DNA from: Diaporthe sp. PMI_573
Lineage: Eukaryota > Ascomycota > Sordariomycetes > Diaporthales > Diaporthaceae
Reading direction: 5' to 3'
DNA: 64,000 bases
Assembly (NCBI GenBank): GCA_021399435.1
Contig: JAJTUP010000050.1
Span: 124,001 to 188,000, forward strand
The notes below the pieces were generated by a model. It had not been told where the DNA came from. It saw only the letters and a list, made by a program, of their open reading frames with translations, and did not search any database. Numbering within the stretch: the stretch's first letter is position 1; each line of letters begins with the position of its first letter. Of the stretch, positions 1 through 12,263 are shown in pieces. Position numbers and translations under genes: made by a program.

Positions 1-645
1 GTAGCAATCAATGTTCTGCACTGCGCTCTGTGTAAGCTTATAGAGCTTGGATTTTCTTGTGCAAAGCGACTATTTGATGGTATACAGTTTGCAGTGGATT
101 AGAGCCTGGGCTACCACCTGGCTGCGGTTGTCGACATTTGTACTCTCAGATCAACTCTGTCGCCGCTGGCTGAAAGCAGGGTCAACGAAGTCATCTGGCA
201 ATATAGGCGTTGAGTAGTCGACATTATAGTCATCATACAGCCACTGGCTGATATCATGAGCCTGTTCAGTCATACTGGCGTCGAACTAACTCAACGAGGT
301 ACTGTAGCATGTGACGAAGACAAATTGTAGGCGCAGGACGTGTCACCAATGCTAAAGAGGGAGCAGTCCGACCAGTCCAATGGCTGATTCTCTAGGCTTC
401 CATGTCCTTCCATGGCAAGAGCGTAACGGGACTAGGCATTTTAACGGGAGGATGACTGACCTAAAGTCATAATGATACGTGGCCTCAAATCACGTGGCAC
501 CAGCTTAGGTAATGCCACAAGTATTGTGAAAAAAGGCTCTGGGTAATACTGTCAGAAAGGCGGAAAAGAAACCAAAGATGGGCAGAAAACAGCTCGCCAT
601 ACGACAGGACTACTCAATTCCCGCATTCCTGAGCTTACTCAGCTC
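1..645. repeat. Dispersed repeat, left copy (cut by window edge)
   Basis: This segment aligns by eye with about 41285-42425 in the same orientation, including matching phrases around 8-60, 160-270 and 390-620. It lacks the 438-bp insertion (solo LTR) and the 80-bp tandem duplication that the right copy carries, so it preserves the empty site at about 393-412. Many of the differences are transitions, as expected for old or RIP-affected repeats. The copy probably extends left of the window. The right copy carries a decayed minus-strand reading frame of unknown function. Confidence 0.8.
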
Positions 646-1339
646 ATAGCATCGGCATTAGTGCTAGATGCATTCCCCCCTGGCCTCATTATCGGAATCT
701 GTAAAGTCGTTGAGAAATATAAACAGCTTGGACTCGCTCCGCTGCCCGCCGACTGATTGAGTGGACATTGCCCTTGAAGAGTGTCTTTCGCCTAGTGGAT
801 TTGGGTGGACGAGGAGACCTACTCTTTATCAGAGTAATGCAAAACGAACGTTGGCTGAGAATGTTATTCAACGCTATAGCCTAATAAGCAAGAAAAGGTT
901 ATACAGAGAAGCATGCCGTGATGTGGAAAACATGGGAGTCAAGTCTTTAAGTATTTAACGGCAGGAGGCCTATCGATTTAGTCACAGATATTTGCGGCAG
1001 TGTTAGGCGGCAGGTGGTCGAAAACAATCTTTTGTCGCTTCAGGCTTCAAAGTGTAAAATCTCGGTCTGGTACTTCTGCATATGTTGGTCCGTGCACGCT
1101 TCTCAGCCGCCATTTTCAACCCTGGAATCCGAAACGATCGAAGCGTGAAAGTGAGATGTTCCGAATGGGACTCAGGACGATCATTTAAACTACAGTACAG
1201 TACTGTCTAGTAACTGGATTCATTTTTTAAGGCCAAACTTTCAACTATACAGTACGGAGCTTGCATATAGTACTATGCACGCTATGATGAAAAGAAGAGA
1301 AACAGAGGACTGGATAAGCTCTCGAGACATTTAAACTCT
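646..1339. other. Intergenic; possible degenerate transposase piece
   Basis: No intact gene is seen. Around 690-960 a broken + frame ends in a helix-rich stretch (RYSLISKKRLYREA, about 870-915) that resembles the DNA-binding part of Tc1/mariner-type transposases, but it is too short and interrupted to assign. At 1190-1206 there is a dense TACAGTACAGTACTGT palindromic tract. Confidence 0.3.
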
Positions 1340-4300
1340 CTAGGCAACAGGGTTATCGGTCGAACACTTAAGCACTAAAACGCGGCCTGATATACAACCA
1401 AGCACGATGATTGTGCCTACAATAGCCGATTGGAGTGGCCGATACTCAGGCGGCAGCCACATAACCCTCTGATCATTCCATATAATCCAACTAGCGTGTA
1501 TTCCATATCCCTGATAGTGGGGCTCTGAGTCCACTGTGGCGGGTCGTACTACCTCCGACGTCCGCCATATGTGTGTATCGAGATTGATAATACCAATTTC
1601 CGTATGAAGGCGTATGTTAGAATCAAATGCTAGATAGTGAATAATATTATCCATATGAAGCGTCTGCGTGCAGGCGCCTGTCGCCACGTCCCAGATCTTG
1701 ATCGTATTGTACGACCCTGACGCGAGCCAGCGGCCGTCGGGCGAGACGGCGATCGATTCAATTGCATCGTCATGGCCCTCTAGCGTGTGCGTGCAGGCGC
1801 CTGTCGCCACGTCCCAGATCTTGAGGGTCTCCCACGACCCCGACGCAAGCCAGTGGCCGTCGGGCGAGACGGCGATCGACCCGATCGCATAGTCATGGCC
1901 CTCTAGCGTGTGCGTGCAGGCGCCTGTCGCTACGTCCCAGATCTTGATGGTCTTATCCCACGACCCTGACGCGAGCCAGCGGCCGTCGGGCGAGACGGCG
2001 ATCGACTCGATTGCATCGTCATGGCCCTCTAGCGTCTGTGTGTGCGTGCAGGCGCCTGTCGCCACGTCCCAGATCTTAATGGTCTTATCCCACGACCCTG
2101 ACGCGAGCCAGCGGCCGTCGGGCGAGACGGCGATCGACCCGATTGCATCGTCATGGCCCTCTAGCGTGTGCGTGCAGGCGCCTGTCGCCACGTCCCAGAT
2201 CTTGAGGGTCTCCCACGACCCCGACGCAAGCCAGCGGCCGTCGGGCGAGACGGCGATCGACCCGATCGCATAGTCATGGCCCTCTAGCGTGTGCGTGCAG
2301 GCGCCTGTCGCTACGTCCCAGATCTTGATGGTCTTATCCCACGACCCTGACGCGAGCCAGCGGCCGTCGGGCGAGACGGCGATCGACCCGATCGCATCGT
2401 CATGGCCCTCGAGCGTCTGCTTGCAGGCATTCCAAGTGTCTTCCATGGCCGGGGCGCTAACAATCCAGGTTGACATCTCTCTTTGAACCATCTGTCGAAT
2501 CACGCTTTTCTCTGGGGAAAAACAGATGGCGGAGGAATAGAGCTGGAGTGGGTGTCTGGTCACGATTTGGATGCAGTTTAGAATGAATCGATTTGCGTCC
2601 CGAAGAAGTTTCTCGATACATGTTCCAGGCTGACGGATTAGCATCAGTATGCAAAGCGAGTGCTTTGATGACTTACCTGGCAACGCTTTCGCAGAACTTC
2701 TACCACGCTAATGCTATCATGCATCTTTCCCATAAGGCATAATGCTTCAAGCCAATGAAGGAAATGCGTTTGTAAGAATGCGTGGACCTGGTCCCGGTCC
2801 CTGTCTTGTACGGACACCTTGCCACGTTCCAGGTGATCGACCCAGTACAGACAGGCATATTGGGCTTCGGGTGGGAGACACGCGTCTATAGTTTGACGAT
2901 CGACTTGGGATAGAGACACTCCTGGCTCCCGGAGGTTGCAGATGTCTTTCTTGAGGGTCTCATTAGTGGACAATAGCTCGATACACCGCGCAGCAAGCCT
3001 CTCGTGGGTCGCTTGCTCGTTAATCCAGAACTCGTTAGTATCCTTCTTCGATAGGTCGACGAGAAAGTCGCGAAAGGATAGGTGAAAGGCTCGGATGGGA
3101 GCATCTGCCCTGGAGGGAATGGCGAGTACGGAATGGAGCGTTTGGAGCTGGCACTGTATGATGCTTAGAGGGGTGTCTAGAAGTTGCGAGAGAGCTGATG
3201 CAGAGAGCGGCTGGGCAAGAAGGACAATTGCACCAACAATATTTCGAAATTCCTCGAGCAGGCGCTCCTTTTGTAAATCGCTCTTTCCCTCTACGAGCTG
3301 ATCAAGAACGGGCAGGTATGTGTGACTGAGCTTGTCTAGCTCCGAGTTACGAGATGCTGCCTGATAGGCCAGAAGTTTTTGCAACTGACCGGCGGGATTG
3401 CGCCATGCAGTATCTTCGAGAAACCGGCATATTGTGGCAGCGAAGATGAAGAGGGGGACGGCCATGCGGACAAGGGTTTCAATATGTTGACCCGGCCAGT
3501 CGAGCGGAAGTCGTAGGTCTTCGAAGGCGCCAGTATTGTACTCCTCGCGGATCCTCGCTAGTTCGAATTCGAAAAAGACGCGAAGATCGTGCGCGATGAT
3601 GGGCCGCGGTATCTCGTGAAGAACAAGATCCTGGTAGCCGCCGTGAATTTTTTTAAAGCCGAGACGGATGGGCAGTTCGGGCCGACTTGTCAAGAATGAC
3701 CTTAAGCGCACGGATGGAAGCGTCTGGGCCTGGGACAAGAGATGGATGATGGCCTTGATGTCTGTGTCTCCGTCACACTCGTCGAGAGCATCAATGACGA
3801 TTATGAGGGTCTGCGGGTTGCGCATGTTGGCAAGGGCACGCAGAATCAGTTTCTCAAACTGCTCCCGTAAAGCCTTGCTACCAAGGTCGGGATCGGCATC
3901 AATCGCCGTCTGGATTTGGCGTGCAACGCGGGGTATCTTCTTCGCAAGCTCAGCGGCGAGGGTGGTGAACAACCGGGCGGCGTGCCCTCGGTCGGCCTCG
4001 CCTCTCTTGAAGAAGAAGCTCGAGCCGAGGAGGCCGCGCTCGTGGAAGCGCTGCGCAACGGTACGGGACACGGTAGATTTCCCCGTACCGGCCATACCGT
4101 TCAGCCAAAATATAGCCTTTCCACTGGGGTCCTCCGCCCAGCTTGCGATCTGGTGGAGGAGGTCGACGCGCGTATCGGAATAGCATCGTGTATTGTGCTC
4201 TTCTGCGAGGGAGTCGAATGTCGCCCCTTCCGCCACTGGTATCGGCGGGGGCTTGGTAACCTTGTCGATCTTCTCTTGTAGTCGCCTAAATGCCTCTGCG

Positions 4301-4998
4301 CTTCCCTCGCCATAGTCCAGTCGCATTCGAACGTCGAGGATGCCCAGCAGCGCGTAGGCCATGTCTTCTTCGCGCGTGGTCTTGCGGTGGCCCATCCAAG
4401 AGAATCGGTCCGAAACGCAAAAGTCGGACAGCGGGCTATTTCTTAGCGCTTGGACGGGGATGCTCGTCACGTCGCGGATACTCTGCTCGAGGGAGCTCTT
4501 GTTCCCAAGCAGCGTGCCTTCTCTTGAGAAGAACTCCACCGACGCCGGCGCGAGGAGTTCTTGGAGTGTCCACCCGCGAGTGAACCAAAGGCTGTTCCGA
4601 AACGCCGATTGCCAGGGCGGCTCGGCAGGCGGCGCTCCTGGAGGCTCTGACCAGGCCGTGGCATAGGACACGTCGTCGAGATAGACGTAGCACCGGGCTG
4701 CATTGCGGTACCAGCGGAACATGCTGTTGATGGCCTCCTGCAGCTCGGCAGAGCTTGTCTTGTTGATGCAACAGGTGTCGACCCAGAAGTGGGATAGGCC
4801 ATCGCGCCGGGCTTGCTCGCCGCAAAAGCGAATCTTGTGGTAGCCGCGCTTGGTCTGGCCGGTGCCGTCACTGATCTCTTGAAAGGTGACCTCTTCGGCG
4901 CCCCATCTGTGGGAGAGGATCGCATACGGGGGAATGTTTTTGACAACATCTTCGGTCAGGCAGATGGCCCCCGTGTCGCTGCGATGCAGCAGGCGCAT
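1340..4998 (-). CDS. HET-NACHT-WD40 NOD-like receptor (HNWD family)
   Basis: Two exons, 4998-2677 and 2629-1340, are joined over a 47-bp intron (donor GTAAGT at 2676, branch-like GCTAATC, acceptor CAG). The join is in phase 0 and gives about 1203 aa. Residues 1-230 form a HET domain (YAILSHRWG, HFWVDTCCINK, FTRGWTLQELLAP). A NACHT P-loop GMAGTGKST lies near residue 300 and Walker B VIDALDECDG near 400. Six nearly identical WD40 repeats occupy about 842-1097, followed by the C-terminal block with WLPPEYRP that is typical of this family. HNWD proteins (HET-E/HET-D/HET-R of Podospora) recognise a non-self ligand through the WD40 propeller and trigger incompatibility cell death through HET. I chose Met 4998 because HET homology starts there; an open frame runs up to 5190. 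A hAT element lies about 340 bp upstream. The reading frame looks intact. Confidence 0.93.
1660..2430 (-). repeat. Six near-identical WD40-coding repeats
   Basis: Units of about 123-132 bp encode TLEGHDDAIGSIAVSPDGRW-type WD40 blades. Copies differ at only a few codons (DD/DY, G/E after AI, R/H, SWDKTI versus SWETL versus SYNTI). The variable codons cluster on positions known to be hypervariable in HNWD propellers. Such homogeneity implies recent amplification or gene conversion. It also yields spurious + strand open frames. Confidence 0.92.
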
Positions 4999-5340
4999 GA
5001 CCCAAGGCGCCGCACGATGCGAGCGATCGTGAGGAAGGTGGTTACCAGCATTTGTTGAGGGAGCGGTGTGGTTCTCTCGCCCTCGCGATTCGGTCAGCCG
5101 CGCGGGGCTCGGGATTGGCCGATTCCACGACAGGCAGCAGGGCAGCCCCCGTCGGGCTGGGCTGCGCATCGCCCGGACGCTACACAGCATAGGACAGGTG
5201 AGGCATCCCTCCTATCGGAGCACGTGACAGTGGAGATACAAACACAAAGTGGAGAATGGCTGGCCGCTTGCTGCGGGCTGGCCGTTGGTATTCCTCCTAG
5301 GCGTCCCAACTACCACTCCACATCGACGGAGGCGACCGAG

Positions 5341-7859
5341 TAGGGATGCGTTTTTGACGTCATAAACCCCAAGTTACCAATTGACGTCATAAACCCCAAC
5401 TGACAAGTAATTTACCGTCATAAACCTCCTTCCTAACTGGGTTTAGTGAGTATCCCAAAAGGGGTTGGGGTGGGGGACGACCATGAGTTGTTGCGACCCC
5501 TGAGGAGGCTTTATCACCCCCCGATGTTGCTGTTGAGATTTCTTCACCGACAACAACTATTTATGGTCATTACTGAGTCAATATTACCAATCGGGGAGGT
5601 CGTCCTAAACTTCATGGCATTGACGAATATTTCCGGCCGGCTTCGGAAGAGGGCTTTACTCTGAACCGTGTAGTCTGCAAGCTCTGCTCAAAAACTATGG
5701 CGAAGCACACCTCCAAACAACTTCGACACCTTCACACGCAATGCACCGCATATCGACAGCTTCATGAAGTCATTCCCAGCCGACAACCGCTCATCAACAC
5801 TAAGTTGGATAGTGTTAGCAAAGCATCTAAGGATGCATTGGACCGTCAAGCCGCCGTCGCAGTCTTTACCTCCGGCAAACCCTATTCCCTCTATGAAGAG
5901 CCTGAGACACTGAAACTATTCCAAATGCTAAATTCGGCATATAAACCTCCAGATCGCAATCGAATTGCCTCATTCCTCGACCCTGTCTACCTGGACCATC
6001 AGCAACGTGTCAAGGCTCTTCTGGACGAGGCCCCGCATCTCAACGTCATATTCGATGCCTCCGATGATATCTCAAGCAACCGAATTATCAATATATCCAT
6101 TGAGATTCCTAGTTCAGTTGCATTTTACTGGACGACAATCGATACCAAAGATCATGATCACACGGCATTGACGACCTTGAGCCTTATCAAGCCATCTCTT
6201 CTTGAAATATTCGGACACGATTTCTCGCGGCTGAATGCTATCTGTACAGATACATGTAGCACAATGAGAAAGCTTCATCGAGAAATGAAGGCGCTGCCAG
6301 AGTTCAGCCACTGCCTTTATATCTTGTGCGATTCTCACGGACTTCAATTGCTTATCAAAGACATTGTGGAGTCGAAGCGGTGGATGCCAATTCTTGGGAA
6401 GGCTACTTTTCTCATTGCCTTCTTTAAGAAAGCCAAATTGCAGTTGTCAAGGCTTCGCATTCATCAGCAGGAATGCTACGGGCAGCGCAAGGCGTTCATT
6501 ACTGCTGCAATCACACGCTGGGGAACACAACTTGCTGCTGTTAAGTCTGTGTTTGACAACAAAGACGCCCTTCGAGCTTTCGCACGCGATCCAGTTATTC
6601 TCAACGGAATGAAGCAGGTAATTGTCAAAGAGGAGGAACAAGTGACACAGTCAAGTCTACATCAGGTGATATCATATATCAATGATCTCGAATTTTGGGC
6701 CAATCTGGAAATGTTATTCAAAGTTCTTCAGCCGATTGGCCATGCCCAAGCCAACTCAGAACGCGACCGCGCGGGTCTTGGCGAGGTTATTCCACGTTGG
6801 CTATCCATTCAGGCTTCATGGGACGCATTGGAAAAGGCTGGTCAAGACCCACTAATAAACCACCAAGAACTGAAAGCGTTACGAAAGCAACGGTTTGACG
6901 CGCAAACGGACGACATACACTACATGGCCTTTGCTTTGGACCCTGCCACTACCGACCCGAAGCACCATTTGTTGACCACAGACATTGTCAGAAGAGCACA
7001 CAACTTTCTTGAGGACAACACCAACGCCGAGGAATACGGCAATATCTTCCGGGAGTTTTGTCAATTTAGGGCTCGGGAGGGCAACCTCTTTGGCCCAGGA
7101 AGTCGCATATACAGAGCAGCATCCGAGGGCACTCCACACCACCAACACGTCCTTGACAGTTGGCGGTATCTTCATTCTATGAATGTATCACTCGCTGCAT
7201 TGGCCAAACGAGTTCCTGGGCGCTTTGGCTAATTCCGTACCTTCTGAGAGATCTTTTTCCACGATCAATTTCCTCCACAACAAGATTCGCAATCGTCTTA
7301 CTGTCACTAGCACCAATAAATTGACATTCATATATATGAATAGTCGGGTGTTAAGAAGACTTGAGACGGCCCAAGAGACACCTTGGAGAATGCCGAGCGG
7401 CCAATCCTGGGAGACGGCTGACGTGAAGTTGCTCTTAGAGCTCGAGGACGACTTCCGGGACTGCATTTTTGTAGATGCAGGCACGGACGCAGAGACAGAG
7501 TCTGTTTATTCACGTTGAAATGTAAATAGGTTGGCTTTCGAGATATATAATATTATCGTATTGAAGTAGCAAGTCTGGGAGTTTTGGCGAAGAAACGAGC
7601 ACGGAGCCGTTGCACGGGGGTATGGACCTCTTGTACCCGCACAGCCAATTTTGGTGTGATCGGTACCTCATCCCCGACGAATACCAATGACACCAGACTG
7701 TATGTACGTATATCATTCCACCGACGCCGTTTCGTAGTCACCAAATAGTACTTGGAAGCACGTGATAAATGACGCGTCATAAACCTCGGGTTTATGACCG
7801 TCATTTACCTAGGGGTTTTGGTAATTTACCTCCTGGTAATTTACCTCGAGGCATCCCTA
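5341..7859 (+). mobile_element. hAT-family DNA transposon (element 1)
   Basis: The element is bounded by the inverted 9-mer TAGGGATGC (5341-5349) and GCATCCCTA (7851-7859). It is flanked by an exact 8-bp target duplication CGACCGAG at 5333-5340 and 7860-7867, the hallmark of hAT insertion. Subterminal repeats of the form CGTCATAAACC recur at both ends (about 5357, 5384, 5412 and 7771, 7787) and probably serve as transposase binding sites. Length is 2519 bp. It carries one transposase gene on the + strand, split by a frameshift. It lies in the upstream region of the HNWD gene. Confidence 0.93.
5577..7518 (+). pseudogene. hAT transposase of element 1, frameshifted
   Basis: Frame 0 is open from 5577 and encodes a BED-like zinc finger (VCKLCSK...HLHTQC, about 5673-5745). 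It runs through the RNase H-like core (FDASDD near 6050, CTDTCSTM near 6250) to a stop at 7232. The hAT dimerisation segment (ANSVPSERSFSTINFLHNKI) follows in the +1 frame (7183-7518). The two parts are out of register by one base at about 7221-7229, just before this conserved motif. No in-frame ATG lies between the stop at 5574 and 5697, so the N-terminus is either spliced or damaged. The copy is probably non-autonomous unless the shift is a sequencing error or programmed. Confidence 0.85.
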
Positions 7860-7867
7860 CGACCGAG

Positions 7868-9182
7868 TGCTGCCAACGCAAAGGTCGGCACAGCATCTGC
7901 GCTCCCGCCCCCAGCTCCGCAAGGCTCGAGGTACCTTCTGTGTTTCTGTACGTCTGCATCAAGACGCGCCGCGTCTCAGCGCAGCGTGTCGCGGCTGCCC
8001 TTCGCGCTCGCGTACTGGCGCTCGTGTCCCGCGCCCGCATGTTTGTAGGTCAGGAGTGACACCTAACCCCAACCCTAACCCTAGGACCCTTCCGCTGAGC
8101 GAGACTAAGCAGACGAAGCCAATGATGGACCAGAATATGATGGCGGCCTCAACCCTTAGCGGCCTATGTAGGTGGGGTTTGGAGGGGGACCTGAAATGGT
8201 GGCCGCCCATGGTATGCATTCTCTCGCTCCATGCCGCCTCCACTATCTACTCTAACCCATTTCGGTTCCATTCTTGGGCCGATGTGTTGGGCAGCCTGTT
8301 ACTGTACCCTTTTGCAGCTTGATTTTCATTGTCCCTAGTTTCCGGCGCCCTGGCGCCTCCGCTCCCACTGCTCGTCAAAATTAATTACAGTACACATCAA
8401 AGGTATTCTGTACTATATATGGAACTTATGTATAATTTGGTTACTTCTATCAACCACCGGGTGGTCGCTGAAGGGGCAAGACATTTTGGGGGCTGATTTA
8501 CTGTACTGCCAGACACATCTATCAGTCATCCTGGGACTTAGCCATCATGTCTAAGTGGTTAGTCGAGAATGCAACCAATTCCCGTCAGGTCTGGCTTGAG
8601 GATGCTCGAATGCGTTGGGTCGGGATATTCGAGGGCGAGGAGTCGATGAAGACATCGACAAATATATGCGTGTCATCGGCGCTGGAGCGACCCTGCGGAT
8701 GTGAGAGATCTAGCTGTGGTGATTGCGATGATTGCGACGATTGCGAGATGCCCTCCTTGGACGATTGCGGGACGCGAGACTGTGTAATCCGAGTTTTTGT
8801 TCCTTGGGACCGCTCTCTGTAATATTGGGGAAACAAATCCCGTACAGAGGGCAGGGGCTTATCTAGTCTGGTTTGTTGCTCGAGCTCCTAGGGGAGAACT
8901 TATATTCAGGCCATGTCTTTGCGTGGTGATTACGTTTAATATTGGCCCATTTTATGTACTTCCTTCTGATAGTATGCACCAGCTTGGGATATACAGATCT
9001 AGCCTGGATCACATTCCTATCTATGGTCACTATGTACATTGTAATGACATATAGGCTACTTGCCTTTGCTGCTTTTTTGCGGGTGATGATCAGACTAAAC
9101 TCTTTATGATGTATATAGTCAGCATCAAGGTATATGTATTAGAGGGTGCGAAAGGCGTCCTATATCGATGCCTTTCTCGGTC
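7868..9182. other. Intergenic DNA between two hAT insertions
   Basis: No convincing gene. Short open frames at 7867-8322 and 8547-8822 have no recognisable domain. A telomere-like tract (CCTAACCCCAACCCTAACCC) lies at about 8063-8086, too short to be a chromosome end. Before the hAT 1 insertion, 7868 onward would have been contiguous with the HNWD 5' region. Confidence 0.6.
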
Positions 9183-9190
9183 CTACGTAT

Positions 9191-12100
9191 CAGTGATGTT
9201 ATTGGATTGGAGGCAATTTGGATTGGATTGGATTTGTCGGAAAATGGCTGGACTGGATTTGGGTTTCTCGAAGATTTGGACTGGATTGGATTGATTGGCA
9301 ACCAGCTCCTGGAGCTCCAATGGTCTAACCTGATAAGGCAAGAGCTAAGCCTAATTGAGTGGTCATTAGGAGTCTCCCGTCGTAGCTCCCGTCGCAGACC
9401 ACGACACGACGCGCGAACTATCGTTCCGCTATTGGGCTAACATCTAACACGCGCAGATTGCTGCGCTATTAAAAGCATGGAGGCAAACGCGTCGCTCGCG
9501 ACTTCAGCAGTCCTTCTACTGTGGCAGACGTGTCTGAACAGTTCACTCACCAGCTACACCATGGCCACTATCTCCAGCTATTTCGGTGCTGCCAGCGGTC
9601 GCCGTCCTGATTCTGACAGAGTTATTCTTGCTCCATCATATATTAGTCCTCGCCCAAACGACCTCGACGGAATCCTGATCGAACCCGACGAATTCAAGCT
9701 GAATGGGAAGCAATTTGTACGCTACTCTGTTGTGGCAAAGTCCCAAAATCACACCAAGAAAAGGACATCAGTCGTCTGGCAGTATGGTGAAGACATACAA
9801 CTCAAGCAGGACCCGACGAAGAGGTTCTGGTACTGTTATCTGTGCGAACAGCAGCAGCGCCAACAGGGACTTCCTATTTCCGGCAAGGGCAATTGCACTG
9901 CCTTAGACCACCTGGAATCGAAACACCAAATCGATAGGGAGACTGGTGAGCACAGACATACAAAGCGCCACCCATCGCAGCCATCAATTGTCGACTTCAA
10001 CAACATATCCACCCTTGTATTCAAACGCCGATTTGACGAGTTCAAGGAACTTCTTATTCGATGGATCGTCTATTGTCACATCGCCTTCTTTCAAATCGAG
10101 AACCTCTACTTTCGCGAACTCCTCTTCTATGTTTTCCCTGGCCTGACAACACTCCTTCCAAAGGCGAGACTAGTGATTCGCAGATGGATAATAGAGGCCT
10201 TTGGGGCACGAAAGGACAGACTGCGTCAAGAAATGCAAGCGGCCCACAGCAATATATCGATATCGTTCGATTTATGGACGTCACCGAACTATCAAGCTAT
10301 CCTTGGATGTGTCGCGCACTTTATCAACAGAAGTGGCAAGAGAAGAACGGTTGTTCTGGCTCTTCGTGAACTGGTTGGCGAACATTCAGGTGAGAATATG
10401 GCAGATGTCCTCCTGCAAATATTTGACGACTACGGGATAAGTGGCCGGATTGGTTATTTCATGGCAGACAATGCAAGTTCGAATGATGCATGCATCGACC
10501 TGGTCCTGCGGGCTCTTTATCCGAACATGAGCAGGAAACATCGCGTACGACGACGCCTTCGGTGTTTCGGCCATATCGTCAATCTCTGCGCCCAGGCGTT
10601 TATTATGGGAAAGGATGCTGCGAAGACCTGCAAGGATCTGGACTCTGCGTATCGAGAAGGGGACTACACACGGATTCGTGAGCTGTGGAAGAAGCGTGGT
10701 GCAATTGGGAGGCTCCATAATATCGTACGATATATTAGAGCTAGCCCTCAACGGCGCCAATTTTCAAATTGGCGGCGATCTGGCTGCGTTTGACGGATTG
10801 GAGGTAAGCTCCCCTTGTGCGCGTCGCAAGGTAGTCGCGGCGCACTACACTTACGGTTTCAGTACTGACGTTGGAGTTTGTTGCAGCTTGTCCAAAGTCA
10901 GTCTACGCGCTGGAATTCTTATTTCTTATCAATTGGACGCGCTCTTAATGTCAAAGAACGTATCCAGCTCTTCTGCGATCAATATGAGCCTCCACAAAGT
11001 GACAGAAACATCCTGGACCAACGCCTCAGCCCACGGCAATGGGATGAACTCGGCCACCTCCACGACCAACTTGAGACATTCTACGAGGCCACAGTAATGA
11101 ACGAAGGCAGACAGTGGACTCTTGCAGATCATTTTCAATCGCTGGACTGGCTTATGGACGAAATCCACCTTGCTCGGCGAAAGTTTGAACAGCTCGCTGA
11201 AGACGCCCTGCGGAAGCGTGGCCCGAATAGACAGGATAAGCAGAACGAATTCGACGACTATAACTGGCTTGCTGCGGCTGCAGAAGTTGCCTGGCAGAAA
11301 TGCGAGAAGTACTACAACAAGGCCGATGAGTCGCCCGCTTACTACGCCGCCATATCGTTGAATCCAAGCCTTAAGAACCAATGGTACTATCAGGTTTGGA
11401 ATGGCAGTGATGATAAGCGTGCCTGGATCCAACCTGCCGTTGGAGCAGTTAAGGAGCTCTGGGTTGACGAATACAAAGGCAAGTTCGCCCACGGCGCGCC
11501 AGTTCCTACCCACGTCTTTAAGGCCCCAGAACCGAAAGAGAAATCGTTTACTTCAGTGAGAAACCACAAGCGTCTCAAACTACGCCACCTCGGCCCTAAT
11601 TCAAGCCCCGAACTGCCCTCAACGGATCACTACGATGAGTTTATCACCAGTGACGTTATCGGCCTTAATGATGACGAGGAATTCGACCCCATCCAGTACT
11701 GGAATGAGCGTTACCACTCGCAGACGGACCTAGCTCGTATGGCGCTGGACGTTTTAGCCCTGCCTCCCATGTCGGATGAGTGTGAGCGCCTTTTTAGCAG
11801 CGCCAAGCTCCTCCTTACAGATCATCGCTCACGGCTCCGGATGGACGTCATTGAAGCCAGCGAGTGCTTACGAGCTTGGTATGGTCGCCCGGAGCAGAAG
11901 GCATTTGATGACTCTGCCATCGGTTTGATGGAGGGTGAGGCACGGAGTACAGTTAGGGCGGATGGGCCGGGTGAGGGAGAGGAAGGCGGCGAAGATGATG
12001 GAAGTGAGAAGTCGAACATACAGGAGACGCAAGTTGCTATAGAACATGAGCTCCGTAGTTAGGTGGTGTCATAACCCAAGGACAAGAACAGTTCTACTCC

Positions 12101-12255
12101 AAGTCTGCTTATTCAGCGGCTCATTGATTGTCCCAAAAGGGTAAAAATACGAACTGGATCGGTTCTGGATATCCTGGAGGCTGCCCGTCCCCACGTCTGG
12201 ACTGGATTGGATCGGGGCTCGGATCCAGCTCCAATCCAATCCAATAACATCACTG
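9191..12255 (+). mobile_element. hAT-family DNA transposon (element 2)
   Basis: Perfect 20-bp terminal inverted repeats CAGTGATGTTATTGGATTGG lie at 9191-9210 and, inverted, at 12236-12255. An exact 8-bp target duplication CTACGTAT lies at 9183-9190 and 12256-12263. TGGATTGG-type repeats crowd both subterminal zones (9200-9290, 12190-12240). Length is 3065 bp. It carries a single + strand transposase gene with one intron and one apparent frameshift. It is unrelated in its ends to element 1. Confidence 0.95.
9561..12062 (+). pseudogene. hAT transposase of element 2, one frameshift
   Basis: The likely start is ATG 9561 (MATISSYFG), with an open frame from 9477. A BED-type zinc finger (CYLCEQ...HLESKH) lies at about 9834-9935. 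Catalytic-core motifs SFDLWTSPN (about 10265) and MADNASSND (about 10461) follow. After RASPQRR (about 10740) the homology moves to the +1 frame (GGDLAAFDGLE), so one base is out of register near 10765. An 83-bp intron then fits at 10804-10886 (GTAAGC...TTGCAG), joining GLE to LVQSQSTRWN in phase. The C-terminal dimerisation segment (ALPPMSDECERLFSSAK) ends the protein. With perfect ends and a single defect this is a young copy. Confidence 0.88.
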
Positions 12256-12263
12256 CTACGTAT

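Noticed and set aside
1668..2486. + strand frames with repeated CVQAPVATSQIL units
   Set aside because: Antisense shadow of the WD40 repeats.
8063..8086. Chromosome end
   Set aside because: Only two to three telomere-like units with genes and transposons on both sides.
7867..8322. 151-codon + strand open frame
   Set aside because: Arg/Ser-rich composition, crosses a telomere-like tract, overlaps other frames, and has no recognisable domain.
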